From Cardiocondyla obscurior (lineage: Eukaryota; Arthropoda; Insecta; Hymenoptera; Formicidae): a stretch of DNA of 64,000 bases. Shown one piece after another: positions 33,515-45,700 of this stretch; within the stretch, counting starts at the first letter, position 1, and each line of letters begins with the position of its first letter. The notes beneath the pieces are model-generated. The model had not been told where the DNA came from and did not search any database. It saw only the letters and a program-made list of their open reading frames with translations. The position numbers were made by a program, and so were the translations under genes. The DNA lies in assembly GCF_019399895.1 (NCBI RefSeq), contig NC_091882.1:2914001-2978000 (forward strand), in the 5' to 3' direction.

Positions 33515-36500
33515 ATATTTGACTTTCTTTTTTTGCGGCTATAATCGGTGTTGTACAATCGTACTTGTCGCGGTAGCCCACTGTAATTTCGATGCCTTCA
33601 CGTAAGAGATCAATTGTGAATAATGTTTAAACTTTTTTTATTATAAATAAAAAACGTGTCGCCGCATTTTTATCTCGGCTAAGCTGCGACGTTTTTTGCG
33701 CGCGACAGGCGTGATTGACAGCCGCGGTCGCGGCCGCTCAGTGCGTTCAGTCCACCGCAATTATCGCGTGTAATACGCACGCCGGGAAATAAATTATGCG
33801 TATATCTCGTCTTTAATGGATTTGCCGGTAGCCGTCGTGCGTCGGCGCCGGCAAAGTAACCTTTCGTTTGCTTATCGAGAAAGAGAGAGTCGCCCGAATA
33901 TTAATAAAAAAAAAAATAAAATAAAATAAATAAGATTAAGAAAAAAAAAATTTTTTCCTGGTAAAAGAAAATTAATTAGCACTTTATCAAAAATGTTTGC
34001 GACGTTTCGTAAAGCGTCGCGTTATCGCGAACGCGGCGCGAAACCCTGGAACAACGCTGACGGTTCCGCGAAGCTCGTGAAATATCGATCATCGATTCCC
34101 GCAAGCCCGCTAATTCGCTTAAATCGCGATAATACAATAACAAAGATTGATACGACGAGATTACGCGGCCATTCCGCTTCGGATAATTTAATCAGACGGG
34201 CCGCTTCCACTCGCGCGGATTAAATCGATTTGACGAAAAATTTATCGTCACCGAAACGGCCCGGAGGGGTGGCGGAGGAGGCACGGGCCGACGAACCCCC
34301 TTGTTCGGTCCCAATTCCGGTAGTTTGACACTAATTGGCGCAGGTACGACCTACCGCCGTCCGACTATATCCATTACGGCGGGCACGGATATATGTGGAC
34401 ATTTACTGTTAGCTGGTAATACGCGCGGAGGATTCGACAGAATAGCTATTTCGAAAGGGCGGCGAGGAGAGGGACGGTGTCTCCTATTATCTCCTCTACT
34501 CACCGAGGAGGGCCGAGTGGTCCTCCCCCGTCTCGTTCCTTACCGCTCTATTCGCCACTCTCGAACTCTCGTTTCGATTCGCCCTCAGAAATTGCCCCAG
34601 GAATTTCGGTAGCTCGCCCGATCGAGTTTCGGGGAGAACCGAGCTCGGTTTCCCCTCCCCTTCCCCACCCTCCCCTCAACTTCTTCCCCGCGATCGAGCC
34701 ACTTCCGATCGACCGCATATATTAAGCCCATCGTTTCACGAATTGTTTGAAGATTAGCTTTCTCCGCTCGCGCGGAAGAAACGCTCATCTCCATACGAGG
34801 GGGGAAGGAGGGGGGGGGGGGGGAGCCTCTCTCTTCGCGCGCGCGTTACCAAAAGGATCGAAGTTTGCCGAATAAATGTTTACCTCGACGTTAGCCTAAG
34901 GAGATCTTACGTAAATGACAGTCCACGTAAATTGCAAATTAAGTTTGCAACTAATCTCTCCCAGCGAGTAACTCCGCATTGTCTAACGTCGACTCCGACA
35001 GAGCTTTATTCCTAGTACAAGCAGAATTTCAGAACTGTTATTGCTCGAAACTTACTGGCTTATCGCCGCGATCGTGATCAGAAGTAGTAACGCAATAAAA
35101 CGGAGCAAAGTGGTTTTACTGCTTTCGACAGCAGTTTTCTGCTATAAATAAAATTATTAAAAAAAAAAAAGGAAAAAAGAAAGAAAAAAGAAATTATTAT
35201 TCGCGATACGTGCTTGAAACGATATTAAGCGTATACGATAACGCGTTTCTAAATAATAACTTTCACGTTTGCGCGTCTCTCTAATTTTTCGATTATCTCC
35301 ATCGTTACAATTTCGTTGTTTTTTGTAATATCTGAACATCGCGGAACGCGCGCGGTTTCCCGTCGCGTTGAAGAAGCATATATTCGATATATAATTTCAA
35401 AATAATATTCAACATATATTCTTTAGTAGTCTGTCAATTTCCAGAGCGATCGCAATAAACAAAGTTGGTGAAGAAGGTCGGGCAGCATAAGCTCGCAATA
35501 TTCTCCTCTATCTCTCCGCATCTCTTAGACGCGAGACGAACAGGCGGCACACACGTAGCGAATCTCCTTACGCACGTGGTCGAAAAGTGAATAGCGCTTT
35601 GGCGAACAAAATATCGTAGTCCGAAGAACGAAGTTCATACAGAAGTATCGCCCACTCTCGTTTGGACACTAGCGCGCGCCGCCGGCTTTTTTTGCTGGGA
35701 AAAACTTTCACGGGCGAGCTAAATAGGCAATTCGCGCTGAATGTCGCGAATATCGATTACGCATTCTCGTCTCATGCGAAAAATCCCAACTCTCCGCGCG
35801 GTGCTCCCATTTTTTTCCTCCCCTTCTCGGCTTTCTTTATTTTATTTTTTCTTTTAATTTTTTTTTTTACGAAATCCTCTTCGCGAGAGGAAACGCAAAT
35901 CACTATGCCGTCTAATAACGAGCTTTCCATGCGGGCTGTCATTACGGACAACGGTAATTTGTTATACAATGTGGTCGTGCGGCGCGACGCGCGTGACAAT
36001 GCTTTTATTACTTTTCGTCGCCGGCAAAGCGCGTCAGCCATTTGTCCGACGCTTTTTCGTTTACCGTTATTATTACGGTTCAACATCATCGCGCGCCCTG
36101 CACCGGGGTATTAAATTGGCGTCCCGCTCGGCCGGGATAAACGTAATGACAGGGGGATTTAACGCGCGTTAAAACGATCTTGACCGAAATCCGCAGAATT
36201 TCTCCCGGCTCTCGTTATTCACGTTTCCCAGCTGCTTTCGAAGCCGTCCGATACCGAACCGGCGTGCAACACATCGCGCGGGCTGACGCCGCAACGCGAA
36301 TACGAAATGACAATAGACACGGGCGCCGTTTCCTTGGGCGGACTTATCGCGCGCGAGGCAATAACGTTGCCTTTTATCGCTCGCGTCGACAGTGGCCGCT
36401 CGTTTGCGAACACGCGGAAAAATCGTTAAAAGGTTGTTAAGCACGAATTACGATCGCGCCCCCGAGCAGATCGGTCACTGAAACTCGCGTTGTGCCATGC

Positions 36501-36711
36501 CACGACGCGACAGAATGGCAGCTTTTAACTCCGGAATGCAGTAAACTCAATCAGTAGAAAAAAAAAAAAGAGAGAGAGAGAAATAATAATAACTGTTAAA
36601 AAAATTAAAAAAAAAAAAAGAGATAATAAAAGAAAATAATTCCTACGTGGAGTTGACTTTTTAAAGGCGAGATTTAACGAGATTAACGATAAACTGCTAA
36701 ATATTATATAT
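33515..36711. other. Putative intronic stretch with a G-run, no gene seen
   Basis: Unique DNA with raised GC at 33700-33860 and 34260-34720. A run of 14 G (34810-34823), preceded by shorter G tracts, is a possible G-quadruplex. A-runs occur near 33905-33955, 35158-35170 and 36556-36622. The paired frames on both strands near 35662-36444 have no domains and look like GC-rich shadows. Confidence 0.45.
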
Positions 36712-37064
36712 ACAGGGTGTCCCACCCCATCTTGACAAACTCTTCGAGTTAGATAGGTCTCGTAGATACAAGTCAATAATTTCTATGCCATTTTATACAA
36801 TTTTTAACCATTATTAAGAAAATAATTAAAATGTGTAACTTAAGAGCGACAAGGAAGCTGCGGGCGTGTGAGCGCGACAGACGAATGGCACCTTCGTCTG
36901 TCGCGCTCACTCACGCGTAGCTTCCTTGTCGCTTTTGCGCTAGACAAATTAATTTTTATCTCAATAACTATCGTGAATTTTGCAAAACGGCAAAGAACTT
37001 ATTGATTTGTGTCCACGAGACCTATCTAACTTGGAGAGTTTGTCAATATGGGGTGTGGGACAAG
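36712..37064. mobile_element. Foldback MITE, ACAGGGTGTCCCACC ends, near full length
   Basis: The left end is ACAGGGTGTCCCACCCCATC, with the inverse near 37047-37062. The inner arms pair GAGCGACAAGGAAGCTGCGG with GCTTCCTTGTCGC near 36920-36933, around the palindromic TCTGTCGCGCTC region. This copy restores the inner left arm missing at 8656. The right tip carries an extra GTG and runs straight into a fragment of the 31743 element. Confidence 0.85.
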
Positions 37065-37150
37065 GGTGTTTTATACAGGGGTATAAAAGTGTTTTTTATT
37101 GCCCTTGCGGACTACACCCTATCAAAGCGTATCCTGTTCTCTCATAGTAC
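37065..37150 (-). mobile_element. Inverted fragment of the 31743-31990 element
   Basis: The segment TAAAAGTGTTTTTTATTGCC and what follows (CTTGCGG, CAAAGCGTA, GTTCTCTCA) matches the reverse complement of 31915-31990 with scattered differences. It abuts the right end of the preceding MITE, which suggests nested insertion or a composite of two related elements. Confidence 0.7.
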
Positions 37151-37965
37151 GATGTCATGTTACGATAACGAAATTGATAAATTCAACTGCAAGGCTGTTT
37201 TTATGCAAAACGGGGATTACACGGATTAATAAAAGGCACATCGAATACTTGATATCGATACGTAGTTACCGCAGGTTCGCGTTTTATCGCACACGTGTCG
37301 CGGTTTGCCATCGACAGAAGAGCGAACAAGAGAACCGCGATTTCTACGACGGCAATTATAATTTTTCCGGGGCGCGTATTTCGGTCGGTGCGCAAACACC
37401 GTGTTCGGCGATGCGATAAAATCGATGAAGACCTTCGACTCGCGCCGATATAAATCACGGGAGCGACTCCAGATGTTGCTTGCACCTTAATGGCCCTCGA
37501 CTCGCTTGTAATAACCTTGCTCGAGTATAACTGGAAATAAATTGTTCGGAAGCGATCGTTCTCCTTCGAAGATCGATGCCGTTCGTCGAATGCAACAGCC
37601 GCCGTTGCGCTTTAATTCCGAGGACAAAATAGCAAGAAAGCACGTGAATTGTTTTTAAATGCTTTTCTCGCGAAGCACTTATAAAAAAAAAAAAGAAAAA
37701 AAAATAGTCTGTCGTGTTAATTAATTAATTAAAGCTACAATAATAATACATATAATTTAAATAATGACATAATAATCTCTGTACGCGAGATGTATTTTCA
37801 AAAATATTCACGCGCTAGACTTTAATTAAATATCAAAACTTCAAAGTACGCGACAATTGCGTTTTCCCGGCGAGCTCGACTGCGACGCTAAAAGTCTAGC
37901 TGAAATACAGGACAATCCCGTATATATCTTGATATATAAGAATTGGGAAAAAAATTGGGACCATT
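37151..37965. other. Putative intronic stretch, no gene seen
   Basis: Unique AT-rich to moderate-GC DNA with an A-run near 37682-37704. No exon, RNA gene or regulatory site can be supported. Confidence 0.45.
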
Positions 37966-38175
37966 TATACTTAGAGCTCTCAGTTGAAACTTTAAAATCC
38001 CGGATTGTGTTGTCAACTTTAATTGTTGGGCTTGGTAACATCTATTAATTCTGTGTTTTAGGTTATTAATTTATTTATTACAATTTATTACAATTTATTA
38101 TATTACAATTTATTACAATTAAAGTTGACAACACAATCCGGGATTTTAAAGTTTCAACTGAGAGCTCTAAGTATA
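37966..38175. mobile_element. Foldback with perfect 61-bp arms
   Basis: The left arm 37966-38026 (TATACTTAGAGCTCTCAGTT through AACTTTAATTGT) is exactly inverted at 38115-38175. The 88-base loop holds a tandem run of TTATTACAAT-like units (about 38076-38120). The perfect arms imply a young foldback element or an unusually stable hairpin. It has no coding capacity. Confidence 0.88.
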
Positions 38176-38317
38176 CTTTTCGGTGTTTCGGATTGACCCG
38201 GTATCTTCCGAATACCTCGGGTATCTTCTCATTAGAGGTAGGAGCGGACTCCGTCCACCGTGCGTTACGCCATTGCGGGTCGTATTGGCCGCCAACGGTG
38301 GAGGGGAGCGGCGATGC

Positions 38318-38345
38318 CTCAGTAAACGCCAAGCGCTCGAACCGT
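38318..38345 (+). repeat. Promoter-proximal module, copy A (partner 46741-46768)
   Basis: The 28 bases starting CTCAGTAAACGCCAAGCGCT differ from 46741-46768 at three positions, all A/G transitions. Weaker similarity (GGTGGARGGGG) extends about 20 bases upstream. It lies about 200 bases before the CpG-rich island at 38.5 kb. It could be a shared promoter module or a diverged repeat. Confidence 0.65.
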
Positions 38346-38499
38346 CGATGCCACGGCGAGGCGGTTTTACGAGAGACTTACTCGCGATAAAGGAACCGGT
38401 GTTCGTTTCAACGTCGACGAGACGCCAGATCAGCGTTGGCCGACGGCTTCGCCCGTGACTCGAGTCTCTCCGCGATTCCCGGTGCCGTGAAAATCGTTC

Positions 38500-39660
38500 G
38501 AGGAGCCAATCACTCCTACCGGGAAGTTCTATTTCTCGCGAGTGCGCATCTGTGTGTGCGGCATACGTGCCAGCGAGCGCGCGCGCGTGGTGCGCGTACG
38601 TGTGGGTACCCCTGATCGTGTTTCCGCGGCGCGTGCGAGCGTGTGTGCGTGAGCATCAAAGCCGTTGCGTGAGCTCGGCGATGCTCCCCGCGGTGTGTGC
38701 GTGCGGCACGTCTGTGTTGCGCAACGACGATACTTTCGCGTATGTTTAACGCTCGTTATCACCGCGCGCGGTGTTGTACTCGGTGCACGCCCGTGTGTGC
38801 GCGAAGGGAGAGCGTGCGCGTGTGGGTTTTTTTTTTTTTTTTTTTGGTGCGTGCATCTTCGAAATTGCCGACAACCGAGATCGACGGGAAGAGAGACACT
38901 GCCTTCCTCGGGACGTGGATGCTGGCTGGAGCGACGGCGCCTCTTCGCACGGTTACACCGAGAGAGAAAGAGAGAGAGAAAGAGCCACGCACACAGCCCA
39001 CCGCACATGAGACTGCACACGCATGCGCGCGATGTGAAAACCGCCGGTCCTCCGCTTGCTCCGTCGCTCTACTCCACGCTTCTCTTCCTCCACCGTCGCT
39101 CTCTCTTCCTCCCGGGCCCTTCCCATCCCTCTCGTCGTCTCGCGTTGGATTACCTCACGGACAAAGGATACGTAAACGGGGATATACGCGCTGGATAAAC
39201 TTCATCGGGGGCTCTCTCTCCACCGGCCGCCCCCTCGCCTCGCCGACATCTATATAGGTATTGTTCCTTGCTTTTGCCTCGCTCTGTTTTACCTCTATTC
39301 CGCAACCCCCTCGTGCATTGCGCCGAGGTGGCGGCGGGGTGCTCGATAAGTGCAGTCAACGCGAAGGGCTCACAACCCCTCCCCCACCCGTTCCCGCCGC
39401 GCGGGGAGGAAACGCTATTTCGCCGACGCGACGAAAATCTTTGTTAATTCCAAAGACACACACGCCGCGCGGGGGTTATACTCGACCCCTCAGCCTCCCC
39501 CTTCCGGCAGACTATCGCCTCCTTATTTCAATAAAACTTTCGCTAACGTGGCGCGCTACGTTCATCCACCGCCTCCCTCGTACATTTTTTCGCGTTCGTG
39601 AAACGACGCGCGGGGAAAAGGAAAAAAGAAAAACGAGCGTAGGAAGATTGTCTGAAAGGA
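38500..39660 (+). promoter_or_regulatory. CpG-rich, UTR-like island (possible alternative promoter/first exon)
   Basis: The start is dense in CpG and in GTGTGTGCG-type repeats (38550-38700). Then come a T-run (38827-38845), GAGAGAAAGAGAG purine tracts on the + strand (38961-38984), and more GC-rich DNA to about 39600. This closely resembles the putative first exon at 0.9-2.6 kb in texture and strand polarity, so a + strand alternative first exon is plausible. I see no strong splice donor that fixes its end; TATATAG|GTATTG at about 39257 is only moderate. The long Arg/Ser-rich frames here overlap each other and are not genes. Confidence 0.3.
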
Positions 39661-42600
39661 TGAGGCTCTTGTGTACCTGACAAATATTGTCCCTGTAAAT
39701 CTGCACTTATATAGGACACTCCAGGCCATTTCTCGCATCTATAGATTGCTTAGCCCGCGATAAATGTTTTCTTAACGAATACTTTTATATTATCAGAAAG
39801 AGAAATAGTAAATATATTACCAATTTTTATTTTATTTTAATTTTTTATTTTGTTCTATTATTATTACTTTTTTTAAATAATCTACCATTTCCTCCTCACC
39901 GTTCTCCATTTATTGGAACGTGCGCTAAATATAAATTAAACAGTAATAAACCTGAAATAATAATGCGTGCATTAGCACGCCATAATTTCGAAATTGCAAT
40001 TTGAATTGTAAATTCTTTCGCGTCCCAATCAACGTTAGGAGCCGCTTCGTAAATTATTCCTCGCGGATACGTCGCGAGAACATCTCGCATAATTCAGCGC
40101 ACGTTAAGCGTAACGAAAAAGAGGAAAGAGAAAAAAAGAAAAAAAAGAAGAACTGTCCGCGCGATAATCCACCTCGCACTTGGAGGAGCTTACGATATCG
40201 AAGTGCCATCCGTGATACCCGGCAGACGACGTTTTCCGCGCCAGCGTTTCTTGCACTTAATGAAGCGATAGTTCGCCCAGCCGGATGTGTACACGGTTCT
40301 GCTCTAGGCCGTGTTTAATGGAGATTCCTCGCCGATATCGATCGCGGACGTGACAGATAGATGCCTAGGACGCTAGTAATAGGATCAATCGCGGCCGGTA
40401 CATCTGCGGCCCCTATATAACTTATAATGCCGTCGCCAGTTATGACGAGCGAGCGATGCATTATATGCGTTATGTACCGGACGCGATACACGGCGCGGAT
40501 TACACATACGACGTTATTACGCCTCGGTAGAGCTTCCTCCAGCTCGGGCCTTTTGTACTTGAACGCGACGTCGAGCTGCTAAAATCGAGTAGAAAAAAAA
40601 GAAAAAAAAAATATCGAGTCTCACGCTAGGCGCGTCGTGGAATATTTCTCGCACACGTCATATAAACGTACAGTTATTTATATTTATTGCATTGCGAACG
40701 TATTTATTTGCAGCCTGACTTTATCGCGCAAATCTGTTTACTTCGAATGCAAATGCATTGATTAATTTTGAACGGTTGCACGCTAAAAATCATAATCCGT
40801 AGGGAAAAAAAAAAAGAAAAAAAAAGGAAAAAAAAAAGGAAAGATTTAAGTATGCCTGTAATTTATTCGTAACGTTACATGTAGAAACTCCGCGGATATT
40901 ATGCATACGTAAACGTTGTCGCATAAAATTAAGATACATCGCGCTGGATGTAAATAATGAAGATGACACTAATTTTAATTGGAAAATTACTCCCGGCGAC
41001 CGGAGCCAAGTACACGAATCAACGAGGTGGTCGAACTGGTTCCGTCGCCAATTTCTTATTACAACGATGTAGATAAATGTCCCGTACGCCTAGGTAAAAT
41101 CTTATCTTCGTTTAGAAGCCGTTTCGACAAAATCCGACCGATACTTAAATCACCCAAGCGCGGCGCGATTGACTCCACTTATGAAATCGAAGAGGTTTTG
41201 CTCGACTGTTTTTCCCTTCGCGCCGCGATCTTTCCGAGTCCATTTCGGACGATTTGTATTCCACGACGGGGACGCGAGATAGAATTCTACCGGCGATACT
41301 CGGGGAAGAGATATATATATTTACGGATACAGGGGCGCGCAAAGAGCGCGCGCTATCACGCGTCTATTTTCGAAAATCAATGCCGCATAAATTGATAGTC
41401 GGAGACAATGATAACGAGGCGACCGGCCAGGTGCGCGTGGGATCCTTAAACAATTTCAGCCCGCTCTTTGGTGAGTCGTCGATAGAGGGAATATCTAAGC
41501 TGCACGCTTGCCTCGCTAATAAACCGCCGACGTCGCATACCACCGGTGCCGGCGGTGTCTTTATTTGTACGTGTATTCACGCACACATGCTCGCCGGCCC
41601 CGCGGTAGGCCAAGAAGTCGCGATGAAACGTGCAAAAAGCTCATGGTAAATTACACACGAAAAATACACGGGATAATTAACATCGGTATTTATATGCCTC
41701 GCTTTTTGCACGCGCGCTCGCTCGCGCGTGCGTTGCTCGTAACGTTTTTACGATACTTTATCTACATACGGGCGGTAATAGGTGAGTAAGCAAGGACTCG
41801 AGAATTACATAGGGAGAAGAAGAGGGACCCGCGATGTTCTTCATTATTCATGCAATGTTGATGGCCGCGGGTATTTCGCATAGCGAGAGCCATTTTAGTA
41901 GATCGATTCGTGCACGTGTCTTCTCTTTGCGGCACCACGCATTCGTCCTCTCTTATTCCCCCTCGCCCTTTCTTTCTATCTCTCTCTTTTTCCCTCCGGC
42001 ACCCACCTACGTGGTATTCCGGGTTCACCGCACTTCCGTTTGTCTACGGGTTCCTCAATCGAAGTCGATTACTTCTTGAGAAAAATGCACGAAGGCATCT
42101 GAATAACTTTGAAATCCTAGGTGATTGAAGATAGTTAAAATACTTTCTTTCTGATAATCGGGTCTATATTTCTTTTAGATAATATATTAAGAGATAAAAA
42201 AAGAAAAGAAAAAGAAAAAAACAGAATGGAATTCGTTATCGTTTACTGTTCAGCGTTTATTAAATTACTTATTAATTAAAATTCCGCCGTTTTTTTTTTT
42301 TTATTATTATTATTTTATTTAGTGACTGATTAATTCTAAAAGTACTTGACGTATATAAATGCTCGCGTTCTTATATCTCGTGTTTCTTACATTGTATTCT
42401 CTTCTTTGCTCTGTTACGCCAACGAAATCAAATCAATCGCTCGTCGTCGGTTTATTCCTCTTTATTATTAAGTTAGTATAGCGCGATAACTACAGCCAAG
42501 CAAACAGCCCGTATTCAAGAGTAGATATTACCGGGTTGGCAGATATTATTATCGATACGCGATACGTTATGTCGTGAACTATGTGAACAGCGATAAGCTG

Positions 42601-42769
42601 AATTGTCGTTGAATGTGAGATACGTTCGTAATGCTTTCTAGATATTGATTTATTGTCGTCGTTCTCTTCCGCCGGCTCAGAAAGTAATAGACTCTTAACG
42701 TGGTTTGTCAAGCATAATTTTTTCCATAATGTTTTTTTTTTTTATTCTTTTTTTTTTAATTTCCTATAT
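39661..42769. other. Putative intronic stretch, no gene seen
   Basis: AT-rich DNA with A-runs near 40134-40148 and 40804-40843. A 138-codon frame at 40979-41395 (+) has ordinary composition but no domain I recognise. A strong donor-like AATAG|GTGAGTAAG lies at about 41779-41787, with no convincing exon before it. Confidence 0.4.
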
Positions 42770-42796
42770 ACAGGGTGTCTCAGCCCATGTGTAAAA
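42770..42796. mobile_element. Solitary transposon end, ACAGGGTGTCTCAGCCCATG
   Basis: Matches the tip of the 14204-14558 element (GGTGTCTCAGCCCATGTGTA) but the following sequence is unrelated and no inverse end is seen nearby. It is a truncated copy or a related element with a different body. Confidence 0.7.
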
Positions 42797-45700
42797 AATA
42801 AACACGCGCTTTTAATCGGGGGAAAAATTGTTTTAACCATTTTATCGAGTACAAGAGTAGCGGCAGCTCTCGAAAATTGGGTTAATTTAATTCTGTGAAT
42901 TTAACAGCGCGGAGACAAGAAATTTTTCCAAAATTAAACGGTCTTCATTTTTGTTACTTTTTTTTTTCTTTCTTTCTCTCTCACTCCTCCTCCTTCTTTC
43001 TAGTTACGGAAGGAAAGTTAATTTGGGAATAAACGTATACTCCACGAGGAGTGTACGCAATAATCCACTGACGTGTCGGGGATACATTTCGACGGAAGTC
43101 GATTTAATTATCGCGCGATATTTCAGAGATTTCCATCGCGGAGTCGCCGGCGCGTTCCCGAAATTTATTCTGATGAATGCCGAGGGCGAAGAAGGGTCCC
43201 TCGCCCTCGGCATCGATCCGCCAGGTGTTCTATATAGGTCTAATGCGTAATTGTCGAGGGTCGGCAGTGAATTCGTGTCAATGCGAGGTCTCTTTTGTGC
43301 TCCTCCTCGCTCCGGCTCGAGGGCGATTCATTCGGGCGCGGACGTATTTCGCCGTACGGATGCATTATGGCAACCTGCGGCCTTTTAATGCATTAACTTA
43401 TGCTCCATAAGGCGGCGGCGGCGAACGCGCGCGCACCGCTAAGTGGAAAGATAAACTTCGCCGGCTTATCGGCGTGAGAACGTTCCCCGAGATTTAAGGA
43501 GCGTACGCGCGAATTGTATAGGCACCGGCGCACGATTCGCGCGGAATCGCAAGATCGTGGGGGCAAATATTGAGAAACAGATACACGTAACAACGTCCGA
43601 CTAAAATCTCATTGTAGGGAAATGCACGCGGCTCTAATAACAGCGTCTAAACATGTCGGTGGCAAGCACTTTTTTTTTTTTTCTCTCTATATCTCCACAC
43701 GCGACATCGTCGGGAATCTCGCGAGAACTCACGCTCGATGCACGTAAGACGGAACGCGGGGCGGAATTTCCGGCGGATAGCGATAAATGCCTTGTTGAAA
43801 GTGCAACGTGGCGAGAAACGAAACAAACGTCGGAGAGAGAGAGAGAAACTAGCTGACCGTCGGCCGCGACGAGCCGCGTGCTCATTTTCCGCGAGTCGTC
43901 GTCGAGCCTGCTTTTGCCGGAGGCCGGCCCCCGCGCGCGTGGAGAGTCCACGTATTTTTCAAGCCCTCGGATACGTGCGGCAACTACGAACTTTCACGTT
44001 TCCCCGAGCGGCGTGTTTCCGCGAATATGCATTTCCCTTCTCGTACACGTGCGCGCGACGAGGAGGAGGAAGGAGAAAGAGCATAAAACTTTTCCGCTCG
44101 TTTACGAACGGCCAGAGGTTTTCGCGTGCAATTTCTTCGCCATCGCGCCCCGCTCGCGCATATTTTTCCGCACTTTACTCGCGGCGCTTTAATGGCCAAA
44201 TACGCCTTTCGCATTTAAACGCACGTTGCAGGCCGCGGAATCGCGCGCCCGGCGACCGTAAAACCGAGAAGAGCCTTAAAACGGGTCCATAATTTGATAT
44301 CCTCGGATGTTATTAAAGCAACGCGATTCCCCATTTTCCGTCAATTTCCCTATCGACTAATACCGGGGGCGCCCAGTAATTTTTGCATTTTTTAATAATT
44401 GATTTATTATTTCACCGACGCTTTTGACGGCGAGACCGGTTGATTCCGTTTATATTTTTATCATTTATACGTTTATACGCGGCTGATTAATGTTGAGTAA
44501 AATTTTAAAGGTAAAAGAAGGAAAGAGTATAGTAGTGAAATAAAATAAAATAGGAACAAAAAATATATTCCTATGTATTCCCACTTGGTATTGGTAAAAG
44601 TTGACTTTTGTATACGGCTTTATTCTCGGATTACAAGCTATTAGCGTTCCCGACAGCTTCCCTTTGTTTCGCAGACTCGACCTGTATTTAGGTATCGGGT
44701 ATACCTGGTTCTAAAAAGGATCGAAAGGTACCGGGGGGAGGGCCTTTACCACCGTTCAGTCGTATTTTCAATCTGTATGGAGCTATTAAGATAAAATTGT
44801 TAGTCGTATCCGGCAGATAGTCGATAGCATAATTCGAACCGCAAATAGCTGCGAATGTTCAATTTCAGATTTATTTTAAATGTAGTTTATAACGGTGACG
44901 TTCGTTCACTTGCTAAAGTCGTACGGACGTGTATATTACATATAACTCTCTGCTCTTTCTCTCTTTTTTTCTCTCTTTTTTTTTTTTTTGTCTATTATAC
45001 ATTTGCCAATAATTCCCCGTCAAGATTATCGTCAATCTGAATAAACGATACGAGCGTTTAATATTAAACAAGCTGCGTACGTCTGCTCGCCTATTGATTT
45101 TCATCGGATTCTTATCTACCTCTTAATACCTGCAATATTTTATACCGCTCGATTACGTCGAAGCGTCGCGTCGAAAAGTCAGACGGCTCTCGCCGTCTTC
45201 GGAGTCTAACTTTACCGTTAAATGTTACCCAGGAAATTATTTTCTGCGACGGACCGCTCGTGCGTCCGCGTACGTTTCTGATCTCGCGATAAGTCCGCGC
45301 GGGCATAACCGCCGCGCGTTCAGCGGCGAACAGCGCGAGCCGCGAATTTTATCTTCCGAGGCTGCGTGAAATTTGAATTACAAAATTGTTGACCGAGCCC
45401 AAGTGGCCCGTGCGCTCTCGCGAATGGGAGGGAAAGGGGGAGGTGGACGTCTTTCGGTCGCGCCACGGCTTCTCGCCTCTCAAAAGATCGCGCAATTAGT
45501 CGCGCCGATGAATAGGCGTTTGGTGGAACGATTCCTTTTGAACATCTCCGTCACGCCGTCTTTCCTTCTCCTCCCTCGGCCCCGGCCGACTATTTGTGGC
45601 CGGACTCGTGCGAAACCCATCGGCCGAATTCCTGGCACGGCGTCTCCGTGAGTTTCGCAGTTTTCGGCGAAGACTAATGGATAGACTACGGGCGCCGTAA

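Noticed and set aside
38529..39257. Overlapping frames of 160-186 codons on both strands
   Set aside because: Arg/Ser/His-rich shadows of a CpG-dense, GTGTGCG-repeat island.
43738..44292. 184-codon plus-strand frame in a CpG-rich patch
   Set aside because: Arg/Ala/Phe-rich with competing frames on both strands and no domain or splice support.
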